Notes: generated by a model not told the origin, from the sequence alone. Shown: positions 1 to 10,888, counted from the first letter of the stretch. The stretch: 64,000 nucleotides of DNA from Cladopsammia gracilis (GCA_022457155.1 JAJGOT010000479.1:591109-655108), one strand, 5' to 3'. Translations and numbers: made by a program.

Positions 1-1340
1 TTTTAATTAGTGACGTTTTCGTTGGTGTCGCCGTCGTGGTTTCGTAAGGTCTCTATTTGAACGGTACATATTAATTTAGCCGTTGCCTTTGAAGATTCCT
101 TGAAATCAATATCGGGAATTTTCACTTTAAATTGATAATTATCGTTTTTGTTTTTATTTTGTCTCATTTTGTTTTTGTTTTTGTTACCGACGGCTTACAA
201 CTGACGAAACGGTAAAAAAAAAATTATTATAATATATAAAGAAGAATGACTTTCAAAGTCATTTCCACGGTACAAATAAAGGCTTCGCCGGGTTTTCCGA
301 TTTTCCTCTCTCCACGCACACAAAAAGAAACAAAAACAATTTTTTTACATTCTAATTCGATCTGTTAACAGAAGTGAAAAGTCATTATGTGGCTATGCTA
401 CTGCAACTGAATTTCTAGTATGATTAGTGGACAATAAAATTCGAAACCCCGCTTTGGGAGAAGTAATTTTTTTGGGTGATTTTTTCTTTTTAATTTTTGG
501 TATTTTCTGTTTATTTTTTTGATGATTTGTGTTAGCCGCGACTTTTACCCGCACATACCCGCACCTAGTACTTGCACCCGCACTTATCACCCGACTTTCA
601 CTCGCTACTCGCGACCCGCGACATAAAGTGCTTCTCGTTTTGGACCAACCGCGGGCATGACATGACGCCGGCACGAAAAAAAGAATCAAAGGCTCCTAAG
701 AGCCAACCCGTGAATAAGAAATGCTAACGCGTAACGCAATATTGCGGTAAGCCGGGCTCTGAGCCGGGCTTATGTTTTCACACTGACACGGTTCAATATT
801 TTTTTAAAAATTAAACGTAAGGATTTTTGACAAACGCAACTAAATACGGTACATCACATACATAATGTTCAGTCCGAAGAAGAATATCTGTCTCCGTTAC
901 CGATAACCCGTTCATTACACATGCGCGTATTCACGGGTTAAAATTAAAACGCAAAGTGGTCACGTTCGCGAGCTTACGCGATCTTGCAGATATATCGAGC
1001 TGTTCTCTCCGGGTGTTCAAAAATGTAACGAGAAGTTGTTAATTTAAATTTTTCTTTCAAACTTACCAGAAAGTAGTGTGATTTTTTTGGGAGTTTCTTT
1101 TTTTACTTGTGTGACGGTTTCGCAATCGAGACCGGATATTTACACGTTGTCAAACTTATGATGAACCAGACACCAAGTGTCACAACATGATTTGTCACAA
1201 TATCAAACAAAACACGGTTTGTAGCCATCTTGAATTTCAGTTAGAGTTTTCTGAGCGAATTGTTTATCGCAAGCGGACAGCTTTACTTACAGCCGCCTTC
1301 ACAAAACTCTTGTGATATCATTTCTCTTAACAGCTGCTTT
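1..1340. other. Intergenic stretch, no gene seen
   Basis: I see no convincing coding exon here. The sequence is AT-rich with poly-T runs. A patch at 541-615 is rich in CCCGCAC-like and CTCGC-like words and opens a 98-codon minus-strand frame that looks like chance. A short word near 742-785 (attgcggtaag ... ttatgtttt) recurs near 37168, so part of this stretch is probably dispersed repeat. Confidence 0.5.
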
Positions 1341-1341
1341 T

Positions 1342-1446
1342 AAGATTCCCCATTTTAGAGATTCCCCATTTTAGAGATTCCCCATTTTAGAGATTCCCTA
1401 TTTCAGAGATTCCCCATTTTAGAGATTCCTCATTATAGAGATTTCC
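1342..1446. repeat. 16-bp tandem repeat
   Basis: The unit AGATTCCCCATTTTAG is repeated about six times head to tail with a few substitutions. It is followed by three or four copies of CCCGTTC-like words to about 1468. There is no coding potential. Confidence 0.85.
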
Positions 1447-1812
1447 CGTTCCCCGTTCCCCGTTCCGTATTTTAGACATAGCCAACTCTCCTCAGGGGAG
1501 AATCTCGGGTTTCAATTTAACGGCCCTGAGAAGAGAGAAGAGAACAAGGGGTGAAACTCACTGAGAGCATTCGTATAATCTGTGACTACAGTTGAGGTGA
1601 CCAGACTCGTGCGTGGATATGCGCGAGGAAACAGGGGCCGACAGCCGGCAGCCTTTCACTGCAATTTCCACGACAAGCTATTTCCGCTCAAATCAAGGCC
1701 AGTGCCGGGCAATTTTAATGTTGTTTACTGGTGAGTCAAATAATATTTCCATTTTGTTTTGCTCGGTTGTTTGCCAGATAAGAACACAAATTCATGTGGA
1801 CAACCAGAACTA

Positions 1813-1854
1813 CGAAAGCCGAGGAGGGACGAGGGACGAGGGACGAGGGACGAG

Positions 1855-1912
<58 letters not shown>

Positions 1913-2620
1913 GCTTCGGGCTTCGGGCTTCGGGCTTCGGGCTTCGGGCTTCGGGCTTCGGGCTTCGGGCTTCGGGCTTCGGGCTTCGGGCTTCGGGCTT
2001 CGGGCTTCGGGCTTCGGGCTTCGGGCTTCGGGCTTCGGGCTTCGGGCTTCGGGCTTCGGGCTTCGGGCTTCGGGCTTCGGGCTTCGGGCTTCGGGCTTCG
2101 GGCTTCGGGCTTCGGGCTTCGGGCTTCGGGCTTCGGGCTTCGGGCTTCGGGCTTCGGGCTTCGGGCTTCGGGCTTCGGGCTTCGGGCTTCGGGCTTCGGG
2201 CTTCGGGCTTCGGGCTTCGGGCTTCGGGCTTCGGGCTTCGGGCTTCGGGCTTCGGGCTTCGGGCTTCGGGCTTCGGGCTTCGGGCTTCGGGCTTCGGGCT
2301 TCGGGCTTCGGGCTTCGGGCTTCGGGCTTCGGGCTTCGGGCTTCGGGCTTCGGGCTTCGGGCTTCGGGCTTCGGGCTTCGGGCTTCGGGCTTCGGGCTTC
2401 GGGCTTCGGGCTTCGGGCTTCGGGCTTCGGGCTTCGGGCTTCGGGCTTCGGGCTTCGGGCTTCGGGCTTCGGGCTTCGGGCTTCGGGCTTCGGGCTTCGG
2501 GCTTCGGGCTTCGGGCTTCGGGCTTCGGGCTTCGGGCTTCGGGCTTCGGGCTTCGGGCTTCGGGCTTCGGGCTTCGGGCTTCGGGCTTCGGGCTTCGGGC
2601 TTCGGGCTTCGGGCTTCGGG

Positions 2621-2659
<39 letters not shown>

Positions 2660-2738
2660 CGACTTCGGACTTCGGACTTCCGACTTTCGACTTAATGAGA
2701 GCTTCCAGCCTTTCACTAAGTCCCTTCTCGGCTTTCGA
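1813..2738. mobile_element. Short TIR element whose core is a heptamer array
   Basis: The stretch begins CGAAAGCCGAGGAGGGAC and ends GTCCCTTCTCGGCTTTCG, which are inverted repeats of each other with one mismatch. Almost everything between them is a 7-bp tandem repeat. A second, much shorter and inverted copy lies at 3883-4004 and shares the subterminal words TTAATGAGAGCTTCCAGCC and TTTCAC. This looks like a non-autonomous TIR element with an internal array that expanded. No transposase is visible and I assign no superfamily. Confidence 0.6.
1826..2693. repeat. Heptanucleotide array (CTTCGGG)n, about 120 copies
   Basis: A 7-bp unit runs for about 870 bp. The array is zoned. It starts with GGGACGA units, changes to CGGACTT, then a long uniform core of CGGGCTT, then back to CGGACTT and finally CCGACTT at the right edge. 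The period is not a multiple of three and no register of the unit contains a stop codon. It therefore opens long frames on both strands, giving products such as poly(GFGLRAS) and poly(RSPKPEA). These frames are artefacts of the repeat and not genes. Confidence 0.95.
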
Positions 2739-2975
2739 AGGTTACATTTTAATTGATAATCACATTCAATTCACTGATGTTTCGTATTTCATGAAAACTC
2801 TCATCTCTTCGATCCTGTGGGCTTTAACACGAGCATATATTTGAAGTTGAAAAAATCAGTAAACGGTCCCAAAAATAGGCTGCTGTCAACTTTAGGGAGC
2901 TCTTTGCGTGGGTTTCAACTTTTTGTAATTACAATTTCATTAAAAATCAACAATAATTCCCTCTTGATATCAGTA

Positions 2976-3824
2976 TTATAAAAGTGACAGGCCAAACGCG
3001 ACTCCCGCTTGTCGCAAAATGTATAAAGAAGCCCTTAGAATAGTTTTCCCAAGAAGGTCTATGAGATATTTGTTCCCCTTAGATCATCAAAATAGAGATG
3101 CCGTGTCTCTATTAGAATAATGACTTCTTGCAGTTTATGTTTTAGCTCCTTGTTTTATTCTGTTTTTGAGTAGTGTTTCTTGGAGCTTGAAGAACCTCCG
3201 TTGTTTCATCATTGCGTTAATGCATCCCGACATGGCTTGTACAGATATGGTGATCTGTTTTGAAAATCTCACGGATGCTAGTGAATTCTTACGTTTCTCT
3301 TAAGCAAGACTCGAGTAAGAGAAACGTAAAAATTCTTCTTATTCTAATAGAGACACGGCAGCTTCAGACTTTGATCTTAGACGCTTACATCCGTGATAAA
3401 GATCAACTTTCTCACAAGTCTTGCACACCGCAGACTTAGACACTAAATCACGGGCTGAGAGATTTACTGATCCAAGCATATTCATAACAACAACAAAAAC
3501 TGCAGCCGATCACTACTTATCTTGCAACAAGAATTAGCCAAAGAAGCCCCAACATATGCCAAGAGCTAGCATAAACGAAGGCATAAAGAAACAATAATTC
3601 TATAAATGGCTATGTACAGCATGTAAACTGACCTCCTGTCATTAAAGAGATTTATATCCCAAAGATCAGAGTCATACAATACATATCGAGCATATGTCAC
3701 ATCTCTATTTTGATGATCTAAGGGGAACAAATATCTCATAGACCTTCTTGGGAAAACTATTCTAAAGGCTTCTTTATACATTTTGCGACAAGCGGGAGTC
3801 GCGTTTGGCCTGTCACTTTTATAA
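2976..3824. mobile_element. 849-bp element with ~125-bp terminal inverted repeats
   Basis: Positions 2976-3100 and 3700-3824 are near-perfect inverted copies. Both ends read TTATAAAAGTGACAGGCC inward. A third, degraded copy of the same terminal sequence lies at 31697-31800. No transposase frame is visible, so it is a non-autonomous DNA transposon. The interior at 3100-3359 carries a second inverted repeat, described separately. The target duplication is unclear. Confidence 0.75.
3100..3359. mobile_element. Small inverted-repeat element nested in the 849-bp element
   Basis: The ends read GCCGTGTCTCTATTAGAATAA at the left and the inverted equivalent at the right (3336-3359). It sits exactly where the left arm of the outer element stops matching the right arm, which suggests a later insertion. 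An inner hairpin at about 3281-3340 repeats the word TTACGTTTCTCTTA in both orientations. Confidence 0.5.
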
Positions 3825-3882
3825 GGCTAATTAACATACATATAAAAGAATAAATAAATCGGCCGCCATTGTGAACCGCCGC

Positions 3883-4004
3883 AAGTGAAAGGCTGGAAGC
3901 TCTCATTAAGTCGGAAGTCGGAAGTCGGAAGTCGGAAGTCGGAAGTCGGAAGTCGGAAGTCGGAAGTCCGAAGTCCGAAGTCGGAAGTCCCTCCTCGGCT
4001 TTCG
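3883..4004. mobile_element. Short copy of the heptamer-bearing element, inverted
   Basis: Reading on the minus strand this matches the right end of the element at 1813-2738. It carries TTTCG/CGAAA ends, the CCCTCCTCGG word and the GGCTGGAAGCTCTCATTAAG subterminal word. Here the heptamer core is only about 11 units of GAAGTCG. It shows what an unexpanded member of the family looks like. Its left end lacks the full terminal inverted repeat. Confidence 0.6.
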
Positions 4005-4819
4005 TACAGAACATATTTTAGCCAAGGGATCGCTCAGCTTTTGGTCCGGCCACGATTATAGAAAATAAATCAGTGAATAAATATTTCTCCTTTTGCCGTA
4101 ACAAATTGGAGCTCTCAAAATTTGAATTTTGGCTTAACGGTTCGTAGATAGCAGAAACGGATGTCGCTTATTTTATTATTTTTTTTTGTATCCGAGCTTC
4201 AATCAAATCTTCGCAGGCACGTACTGATTTTTTTTAATTATTAAAATTAAGCAATTCGCAAATCGTAATACATAAGGTTTTATCTCTTATAGGATATCAC
4301 ATCAGTTAAAGAAGGCCTAAAATACTGTATTTATACTAGCAGTCTAGATCAAACACGATACACGAGCGGTAGATTTATCTCGCGTGAAGACCGGGTATTC
4401 CGCGTGGAATGTTCTGTTTTATATTTCCGACATATGCGGCTGTCAAATGAAAACAAAAGAGTCTGTCTTGAGAACAATAAAACCACTTTGATGAAGGACA
4501 TGCTCACAAGTATAAAATCACTTCCGGTCAAGTCAAGTGTAGTCACAGATCTGACGAAAAGCCTCATCTAAAAACAACCCAAAACTAAGCAGGAAAATGG
4601 GCGTCCCGAAACAAACAAATCATGCCTCACATGATTATTCACCCTTTAATTAATTGAGGTGTGAAGTTCTAGCCGATTTTGTTAAGTAACAAGAGAATTA
4701 CGCTTTAAAATAAAACTGCCCTCATTTTAGTTTCATCCCTTGCTCTCTTCTCTCCTTTCTCTTCCCCGAGGAGAGTTAATAGTTAATAGCGGAGCACTTG
4801 CCAGGCCGAAGGCCTGGCT
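4005..4819. other. Stretch without a recognisable gene
   Basis: The sequence is AT-rich. A 72-codon minus-strand frame at 4349-4567 has no recognisable domain, splice context or partner exon, and I do not call it. Nothing else stands out. Confidence 0.5.
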
Positions 4820-5990
4820 GCGCAGCTCCATACTCATAGAACCTATGCCGTCATTTTTCATGGTCATGGCTAGCGGAATGTTTCGCGGGCGCGTGTGTGC
4901 CCGTCCGCCCGCGGTGGTGTTGGAACAACATGCGGGATCTTGAAAGAAAGGCTTTGTTTTTCGCGCGGTCACACAGCCGTGAGCTCGGTAAACACTTTAG
5001 ACCACTTTAGTTGTTTTGTTGTGTCTAGCGGAGAATTAAAGTCGTTATTTTCCTGTATTTTTTCGCGGTTTGCTACTCAAGACAGGGATACTAATTAAGG
5101 TATACTCAGAAGCCGCTTTAGTGGAAAAAGACGAGCTTTCAGGGATAAAATCTTGCTTCGAGGAACTTCATGTATTACGTTTTTATCAATGCGGGAGATG
5201 TTTGTTTTCTACGGATTTCAGAACCAGAAACGGAGATTTGAATTTCCAAGCAAGCGAGGGACTTAAAGGTAAAACAGATTATAGTTTTCAATGAGAATTT
5301 ATGTTGATATCAATCTGTGAGTGACTTTTTATTAGTGTTATTGTTAGTTTTGGAGAATTGATTTTAAAACGTGCTCAAATTCAGTTGTATCGATCTCTTG
5401 AATTTCATCGAAGAAAGCTTGAACTCGATGAGCTATAATTAAATGGTACGCGTTTTGCTTTTAAACGTAAACTAATGGAGATTTGAATAAATTTTTTCGA
5501 AAGAAGATTGTGTTGTCCATTTTTATGTGTTTGTTCATTCATTAGATAGATTGAAAAGCGATTTTATGTAAACAAAACAAGACTTTGATTTTATAGTACA
5601 GTTCTATCTTCACTCGCATCGCCTTACGCAAATATGTTTGTGTATTTTTGCAATTTTTGATTTTCAAATCAGTTTCTCGGGCAATTTTTGACAAACATAA
5701 ACTGTATTTTATTCGGAAACTAGTGGTACTAGTTATTCTAGACAGAGAAAAGTTGTTTTTGTGAACTTTTGTACGGTCTATAAAAATGTACTGTGCAGAC
5801 GGTCGCGTAATACTGTTTTTGAGAATTGCTAAAATTAAAAATAGCCCGTTCGTCAATCTTAATTCTTGTGCTTCCAACCTTTCACCTTAGTTAAGTTTCA
5901 CCTTAGTTAAGTTTCACCTTAGTTAAGCTTGTTAAAAGTGCGAAGCTGTTAGGCTTGGGCTATGTATATATATATATATATATATATAAT
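4820..5990. repeat. Dispersed ~1.2-kb repeat, copy 1
   Basis: This segment matches 37193-38442 in the same orientation. Shared landmarks are CATACTCATAGAACC, GGCTAGCGGAATGTTTCGCG, GCGAGGGACTTAAAGGTAAA, TTATGTTGATATCAATCTG and a terminal TA-rich run at about 5963-5990. No long frame is conserved between the copies, so I treat it as a non-coding or long-dead mobile element. Near its right end CACCTTAGTTAAG is triplicated (about 5883-5925). Confidence 0.75.
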
Positions 5991-6219
5991 AACATTTTCT
6001 TAAGTGATTATGTTATAGCTAATAAAGCGTTTGGGTACCCTGTGCGTACATGTCATGTTACACTCATGAAAACAATAGCTTATGTAACCGTTACCTTGAA
6101 TAAAAACATCCATTGAACGTCATGAATTGTTTGATTTATTGTTTTCTACAAAAATACAAAGGGGCGGCGGCATTCAGTGATATAATTGCAGACAAAAAAC
6201 AATGGGTTTGGATGACGAT

Positions 6220-6297
6220 CAGTAATTATAATAGATAATTACTTCGGCTCACAGCATTATTGGATATAATGCTGCTCGCCTCAGTAATTATCTATTA
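6220..6297. repeat. AT-rich hairpin
   Basis: AGTAATTAT...ATAATTAC at the left pairs with GTAATTATCTATT at the right around CAGCATTAT and ATAATGCTG arms. It is probably a tiny MITE lying directly upstream of the TPR fragment. Confidence 0.5.
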
Positions 6298-6298
6298 A

Positions 6299-7855
6299 AT
6301 AACTTGGTAACTTGTGCACAGCAACATTGGAGAATACAATCAAGCTAAAGAACTTCACGAGAAAGCACTGATGATTCGGAAAAAGATTCTCGGCGAAGAG
6401 CATACCAACACTGCAACAAGTTATCATAACTTGGCAACAGTGCACAACAAGATTGGAGAACACAATCAAGCTAAAGAACTTCACGAGAAAGCACTGATGA
6501 TTCAGAAAAAGATTCTCGGCGAAGAGCATATCAACACAGCATCAAGTTATGATAACTTAGCATCAGTGCACTACGACATTGGAGAATACAATCAAGCTAA
6601 AGAACTTAACGGGAAAGCACTGATGATTCGGAAAAAGATTCTCGGCGAAGAGCATACCAACACTGCAACAAGTTATCATAACTTGGCAACAGTGCACAAC
6701 AAGATTGGAGAACACAATCAAGCTAAAGAACTTCACGAGAAAGCACTGATGATTCAGAAAAAGATTCTCGGCGAAGAGCATATCAACACAGCATCAAGTT
6801 ATGATAACTTAGCATCAGTGCACTACGACATTGGAGAATACAATCAAGCTAAAGAACTTAACGGGAAAGCACTGATGATTCGGAAAAAGATTCTCGGCGA
6901 AGAGCATACCAACACTGCAACAAGTTATCATAACTTGGCAACAGTGCACAACAAGATTGGAGAATACAATCAAGTTAAAGAACTTCACGATAAAGCACTA
7001 ATGATTCTGAAAAAGATTCTCGGCGAAGAGCATATCGACACTGCAACAAGTTATGATAACTTGGCATCAGTGCACTACGATATTGGAGAATACAATCAAG
7101 CTAAAGAACTTTACGAGAAAGCACTGAGAATTCGGAAAAAGATTCTCGGCGAAGAGCATATCGACACAGCAACAAGTTATGATAACTTGGCATCAGTGCA
7201 CTACAACATTGAAGAATGCAATCAAGCTAAAGAACTTTACAAGAAAGCACTGAGAATTCGGAAAAAGATTCTCGGCGAAGAGCATATCGACACAGCAACA
7301 AGTTATAATACAGTAAAAATCTGCGTGTAAGAACCCAGTGGTTTAAGACTGACCTGCTGGCAGAAATTTGCTAGTTTAGTACCCAAAAATATAAGAACCT
7401 GTTTCTAAGCCAAGCAAGATCAAGCAGGTTCTTATATGTGGGTTACAGTTAAATAATGATGAACATTTTAACCAATGAGTTTGACTTTGAGATTGCAAAT
7501 TTATATTACAAGAAAATACCAAACTGTAATTACAAATAAAAGTATGTAATTCCTACAACTAAAACAGGTTTATATAAAGTACATACTGTAATTGTCTTTA
7601 TGGACCTTGCTTAAAGGGGGTTTGTACTTTATATCTTCTTCATAGAAATTAAGAACCTAATTAAGAACCTACTAAGCCTAAATTGCCAGTAACTACCCCA
7701 AAATACAAGAACCTATTTTGCCAGACTTCAAAAAATGTAGGTTCTTACACGCGGGTTTTTACTTTAATTTGGCTATAGTGTTCGGAAGCATTGGAGAACA
7801 CAATCAAGCCAAAAAGCTTCAGGAAAAAGCACGGATGATTCGGCAAAAACATTTT
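6299..7855 (+). pseudogene. Tetratricopeptide-repeat (TPR) protein fragment, disrupted
   Basis: An open frame from about 6314 to 7310 encodes eight consecutive 42-residue TPR units of the kinesin-light-chain-like type. Each unit carries the pattern NLA.VH..IGEYNQAKEL..KAL.I.KKILGEEH. Such arrays occur in many cnidarian NACHT-TPR and TPR-only proteins and act as protein-binding scaffolds. I cannot tell which parent gene this came from. Upstream, the preceding repeat (AACTTGGTAAC...) has a one-base insertion that shifts the frame. Downstream the frame is cut at 7310 by a TA-flanked element. The coding sequence resumes at 7765 with another unit (SIGEHNQAKKLQEKARMIR) up to about 7855, where Penelope-like sequence begins. 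Two 252-bp double-TPR blocks starting at 6374 and 6626 are nearly identical, showing recent duplication. It is a gene fragment or pseudogene. Confidence 0.75.
7311..7764. mobile_element. TA-flanked TIR element inserted in the TPR frame
   Basis: The left end reads CAGTAAAAATCTGCGTGTAA and the right end is the inverted AAGTAAAAACCCGCGTGTAA. Both sides are flanked by TA (7309-7310 and 7765-7766), as expected for Tc1/mariner-type insertion. Joining the flanks with one TA gives AGTTATAATAATTTGGC, which aligns without gaps to the TPR consensus AGTTATGATAACTTGGC. The boundaries are therefore exact. The interior has further copies of AAGAACCT but no transposase. Confidence 0.85.
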
Positions 7856-7859
7856 CGGA

Positions 7860-9232
7860 GACATTGTCCGACAATGTCATCATAAATCCAGACCTGAAAG
7901 GATCGGGAGTAGTATTGATTGACAAGTCTGAATATCTAAGACTTTTATCTGGAGCTTCCATCAACGATACAAGCAAATCGGGGCTGTTCCCCTGGGGATA
8001 CCTAAGACCTTGGGTTAAATATTATCACCCCCTTCTACAAAAGGACGAGAACAGAGATTCTACTGTCCGTAGAATTCTACCAAAGACCATTGCAGACAAT
8101 GTCCGCCCTACAGACTCCAGATGGGCATATCTGTATGGTTTGTCAAATATCCCATTGACAAAGAGCGCTTAGCTATGCGCCTTATATTATCAACAACGCA
8201 AACATACGATTACGCCCTGGCTAAATGGCTTGACGTAAAACTGAAACCTTTGCCCCTGAATTAGTATACAGTAACTGTCACCTTTGCAAATGAAATTCGT
8301 GAACTGAAGATCAATAAGGGAGAAATGTTGGTGTGGTATGATGCCTCCTCTTTATTTACTAATTTACCCTTAGAAGAAACAATAGAGATCCTCACTGACA
8401 AGGCTTTCACGAGCAATTGGTTCAATATAACATACACCTTGAACATTACGTCGATCTCCTGAGCGCAGCCACCAAAGACCAACTGTTCCAGTTCAATGGA
8501 GCCCTGTACGAACAGACTTATGGTGTTGCTATGGGGTCCCCACTCGCACCTTTATTAGCTATAACGTTTTCGTGTCTTCCAATGAAGAAACCCTTGAGTG
8601 TTAAGGTAAACTCCATTCATTCTACTGAAGATTTGTGTTCGATACGCTTACCATGATGCCGGATTCAGAAGCAGCGACTGATTTTCTACACACACTTCAC
8701 CACGCCCACTCTTCAGTGAAATTTACTATGAAAATTGAAAGCAATGACGTGTTCCCCTTTCTTGGCATCCAACTACTTAAACGAGCGCATCGAGTAGAAA
8801 CCAAGCTTTATGTAAAACCAACGAACACAGGTCTACTATAACACTTTCGAGTCAGGCAGACAATCGCCACAAATGAAGCTTTTTGACAGCTACTCTCCAT
8901 CGTGCACACCGATTATCACGACTTCTTCTTAGGTGCATTTCTCGGACGAATGTGATCATTTAAAGACAGTTTTTTCACAGTTGTAGGATCGATAACACCT
9001 GAATAATTCTACTATAAAACCGTGTGTTCACTTATTTAAGTGTTTCCGACCAGCAGCCTTTGCCGGCGCCAATTGAAACAAGAGATATTGTTCGAGTGGT
9101 CTTACCATTCAAGGATCAAGAGTCAGCGGCTAATTGTCAAGAACAGCTTAATAATCTTAAAGGGAACTTCCATTGTTATAACAAATTGGCGGCGCGGGGT
9201 AATTTAAATGCGAAACTAGGCGATATTTATAT
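7860..9232 (+). mobile_element. Decayed Penelope-like element (reverse transcriptase)
   Basis: Broken plus-strand frames carry the order of motifs expected for a Penelope-type reverse transcriptase. At 7864-8172 there is GSGVVLIDKSEYL and then the IRPT-like region (NVRPTDSRWAYLYGL). At about 8265-8410 there is motif A (VWYDASSLFTNLPLEETIEI). At 8417-8570 there is motif B (GVAMGSPLAPLLA). At 8640-8841 there is FDTLTMMPD, which is a damaged YVDD box, then FPFLGIQLLKR and VKPTNTGLL. At about 9095-9180 a VVLPFKDQESA segment matches the region C-terminal to the RT. Several frameshifts and loss of the catalytic YVDD show it is dead. No GIY-YIG endonuclease is visible. It is a mobile-element relic, not a host gene. 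Confidence 0.75.
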
Positions 9233-9355
9233 CCATTTTATTTGTACACTAAAATTATATTTGACTTTATTTCCAACAATTTAACGTCAATTTGTTGTGA
9301 CAATGGAGGTTCCCTGAACAACGGATTCAAATTACCAGAAACCAAACACGACTGT

Positions 9356-9629
9356 ATTCGCCATTTTAGAAACGAGAAGGAAACTGGGCCGAGTGAACTT
9401 TTGCAACGACTTCTGGGATCGTTACAGCGGACGCTTCTTTTGTCTCTGTCTCCAGTAACAGTCCCAGAAGTCATTGCGAAAGTTCACTCAGCCCATATAT
9501 GTTGAAGCATACGAAACGTCAAGTCATTAATCAAAGTTTTTACAACATGCGCTGTTTTGTCATATTTATAACCGCAGTGTGTATTTTATCACTCAGCCCA
9601 GTTTCCTTCTCTTTTCTAAAGTGGCGAAT
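9356..9629. mobile_element. ATTCGCCA-type MITE, copy 1 (interrupted)
   Basis: The ends ATTCGCCATTTTAGAAACGA and its inverse match the intact 169-bp copy at 38606-38774. The body contains CTTCTGGGATCGTTAC and its inverse, so the whole element folds into a long hairpin. This copy is enlarged by a 95-bp insertion at 9495-9589. Confidence 0.8.
9495..9589. mobile_element. 95-bp insertion flanked by a 10-bp direct repeat
   Basis: CACTCAGCCC occurs at 9485-9494 and again at 9590-9599, and the uninterrupted sister MITE has this word only once (CACTCGGCCC). The insert therefore has target-duplication-like flanks. It is AT-rich and contains GAAACGTC, but no terminal repeats that I can define. Confidence 0.6.
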
Positions 9630-9777
9630 ATCGCTGGAAATAACCTCCGAAAACGCCATTTCATTGGCGTCACGCGACAAAATACTCTACGATTCTTGGA
9701 GTATTTTGGTCGTCTTGTCCGGGGATTGCTTCGCCCGCTCAGACAATTTGAAAGCGGAGAGCATCTCGTATTCCTAC

Positions 9778-10888
9778 CTTGAGTTTTTCAAGTTGAACAC
9801 GTGGTGCATCATCCGAAGTGTAAGGATCCAGTGCAATTAACTTGAGTTCCGCTTCTGTGAGAAAGCTGTACACCTCCTGGCGAAGCTGCTCGAATTTCTC
9901 TGCTCTGTTTGTTAATTTGCTGTGTCTATTCACAAGGCTTTCCACACGATTAAACATCCCCTGCCATCGGGCTTGTGCGGACTCCACTCCAAGTCTGATA
10001 TCGGATGCGGCACTCGTATTGACCTCCAATAGTAGATATTTACTCCGCTTAACTATTCGTTCCATCTGGGGTCGGTGGGACGTGATATCTTTGAGAAATA
10101 CCTAAAAGATCACAAAAAAGAGAATCTACTTTGAAGACATTAGCTTGATTAATTTCTAGCACTGCTTTTTACTGCTTACCTCAAAACACTTAAGTTTGCT
10201 TCTGGATATCTCTAGTCCTGATATCATCGCTTCCTCAGACTTCTTCACTGACTTTTCTGTTTCATCAACCCACTTGACGAACTTCTCGTATTCATTCCAA
10301 AACTCTTTACACAAGAATAGCCTCTCTTCCGCTTGCCTCCTCTGGGTCGATACGGTACGACGGACATTTGACCAGCAGTTTTCAAAACTCTCCCTAGTCC
10401 TTTGCAGACTATGACGATCGGCTTCAGATGGGCAAGCCATGCGATCCCGGCGAAGTTTCTATCAAAGATTAAAATATTTATTTTTGATATTGGAAATACA
10501 TGTAATGAAACTAGGACTTGGTTTGGAATATTTTTAAATATATACTTATGTGTAGTGATAGTTTATTGACACCTTCTTGCAGCCTGTCAGCTGAATTAGA
10601 AGCGTTGATCACTGATACATATGTTATAGAAATTATATTTCTACATAAACATAGCATTGTAACAAGGCCACGAATGTAAGTACGTTAAATTATGAGAATT
10701 GGTCTTAATATTTAACAGTAAGAACGCTGGAGAAACACCTAGTTTTGGTCACGAAATGGGAACCTTGTTCTTACCAGATCGCATATTGCAACACGGTAAA
10801 AACTCGTAAAATAAAGCTCGTGTACCTCACAAAGCCGAAGAACCGTTTGTACGTCAGTGGCGCGCCTTTCAACATCCATCTCAGTGTC
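9778..10888 (-). CDS. Spectrin-repeat protein, three internal exons (partial gene)
   Basis: Three minus-strand exons join cleanly with GT-AG boundaries, all in phase 0: 10888-10826 (21 codons), 10458-10180 (93 codons) and 10101-9778 (108 codons). The product is alpha-helical with the spaced Trp, Leu and charged residues of spectrin repeats, for example RESFENCWSNVRR, CKEFWNEYEKFVKWVDE and ESAQARWQGMFNRVESLV. This gives roughly two 105-residue repeats. Such arrays are found in giant cytoskeletal linkers such as nesprin (SYNE), dystonin/MACF and spectrins, and the loose spacing is most nesprin-like, but I cannot decide. No start, stop, actin-binding or KASH domain is present. I find no further exons of this gene in the window, although an extension to the left beyond position 1 through a long intron is possible. 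It may equally be a detached fragment. The exons themselves are undamaged. Confidence 0.75.

Noticed and set aside
1613..2844. Four long overlapping ORFs of 320-361 codons on both strands
   Set aside because: All are translations of the same stop-free heptamer array. The period of seven makes every frame open and there is no other support for coding.
6281..6781. Minus-strand repeat ORFs (LFAENLFLNHQCF...) over the TPR array
   Set aside because: These are antisense shadows of the TPR repeats.
9500..9520. A third hammerhead around GAAACGTC at about 9511
   Set aside because: The upstream bases read ATGTTGA rather than CUGANGA and no stem II can form, so the core is incomplete.
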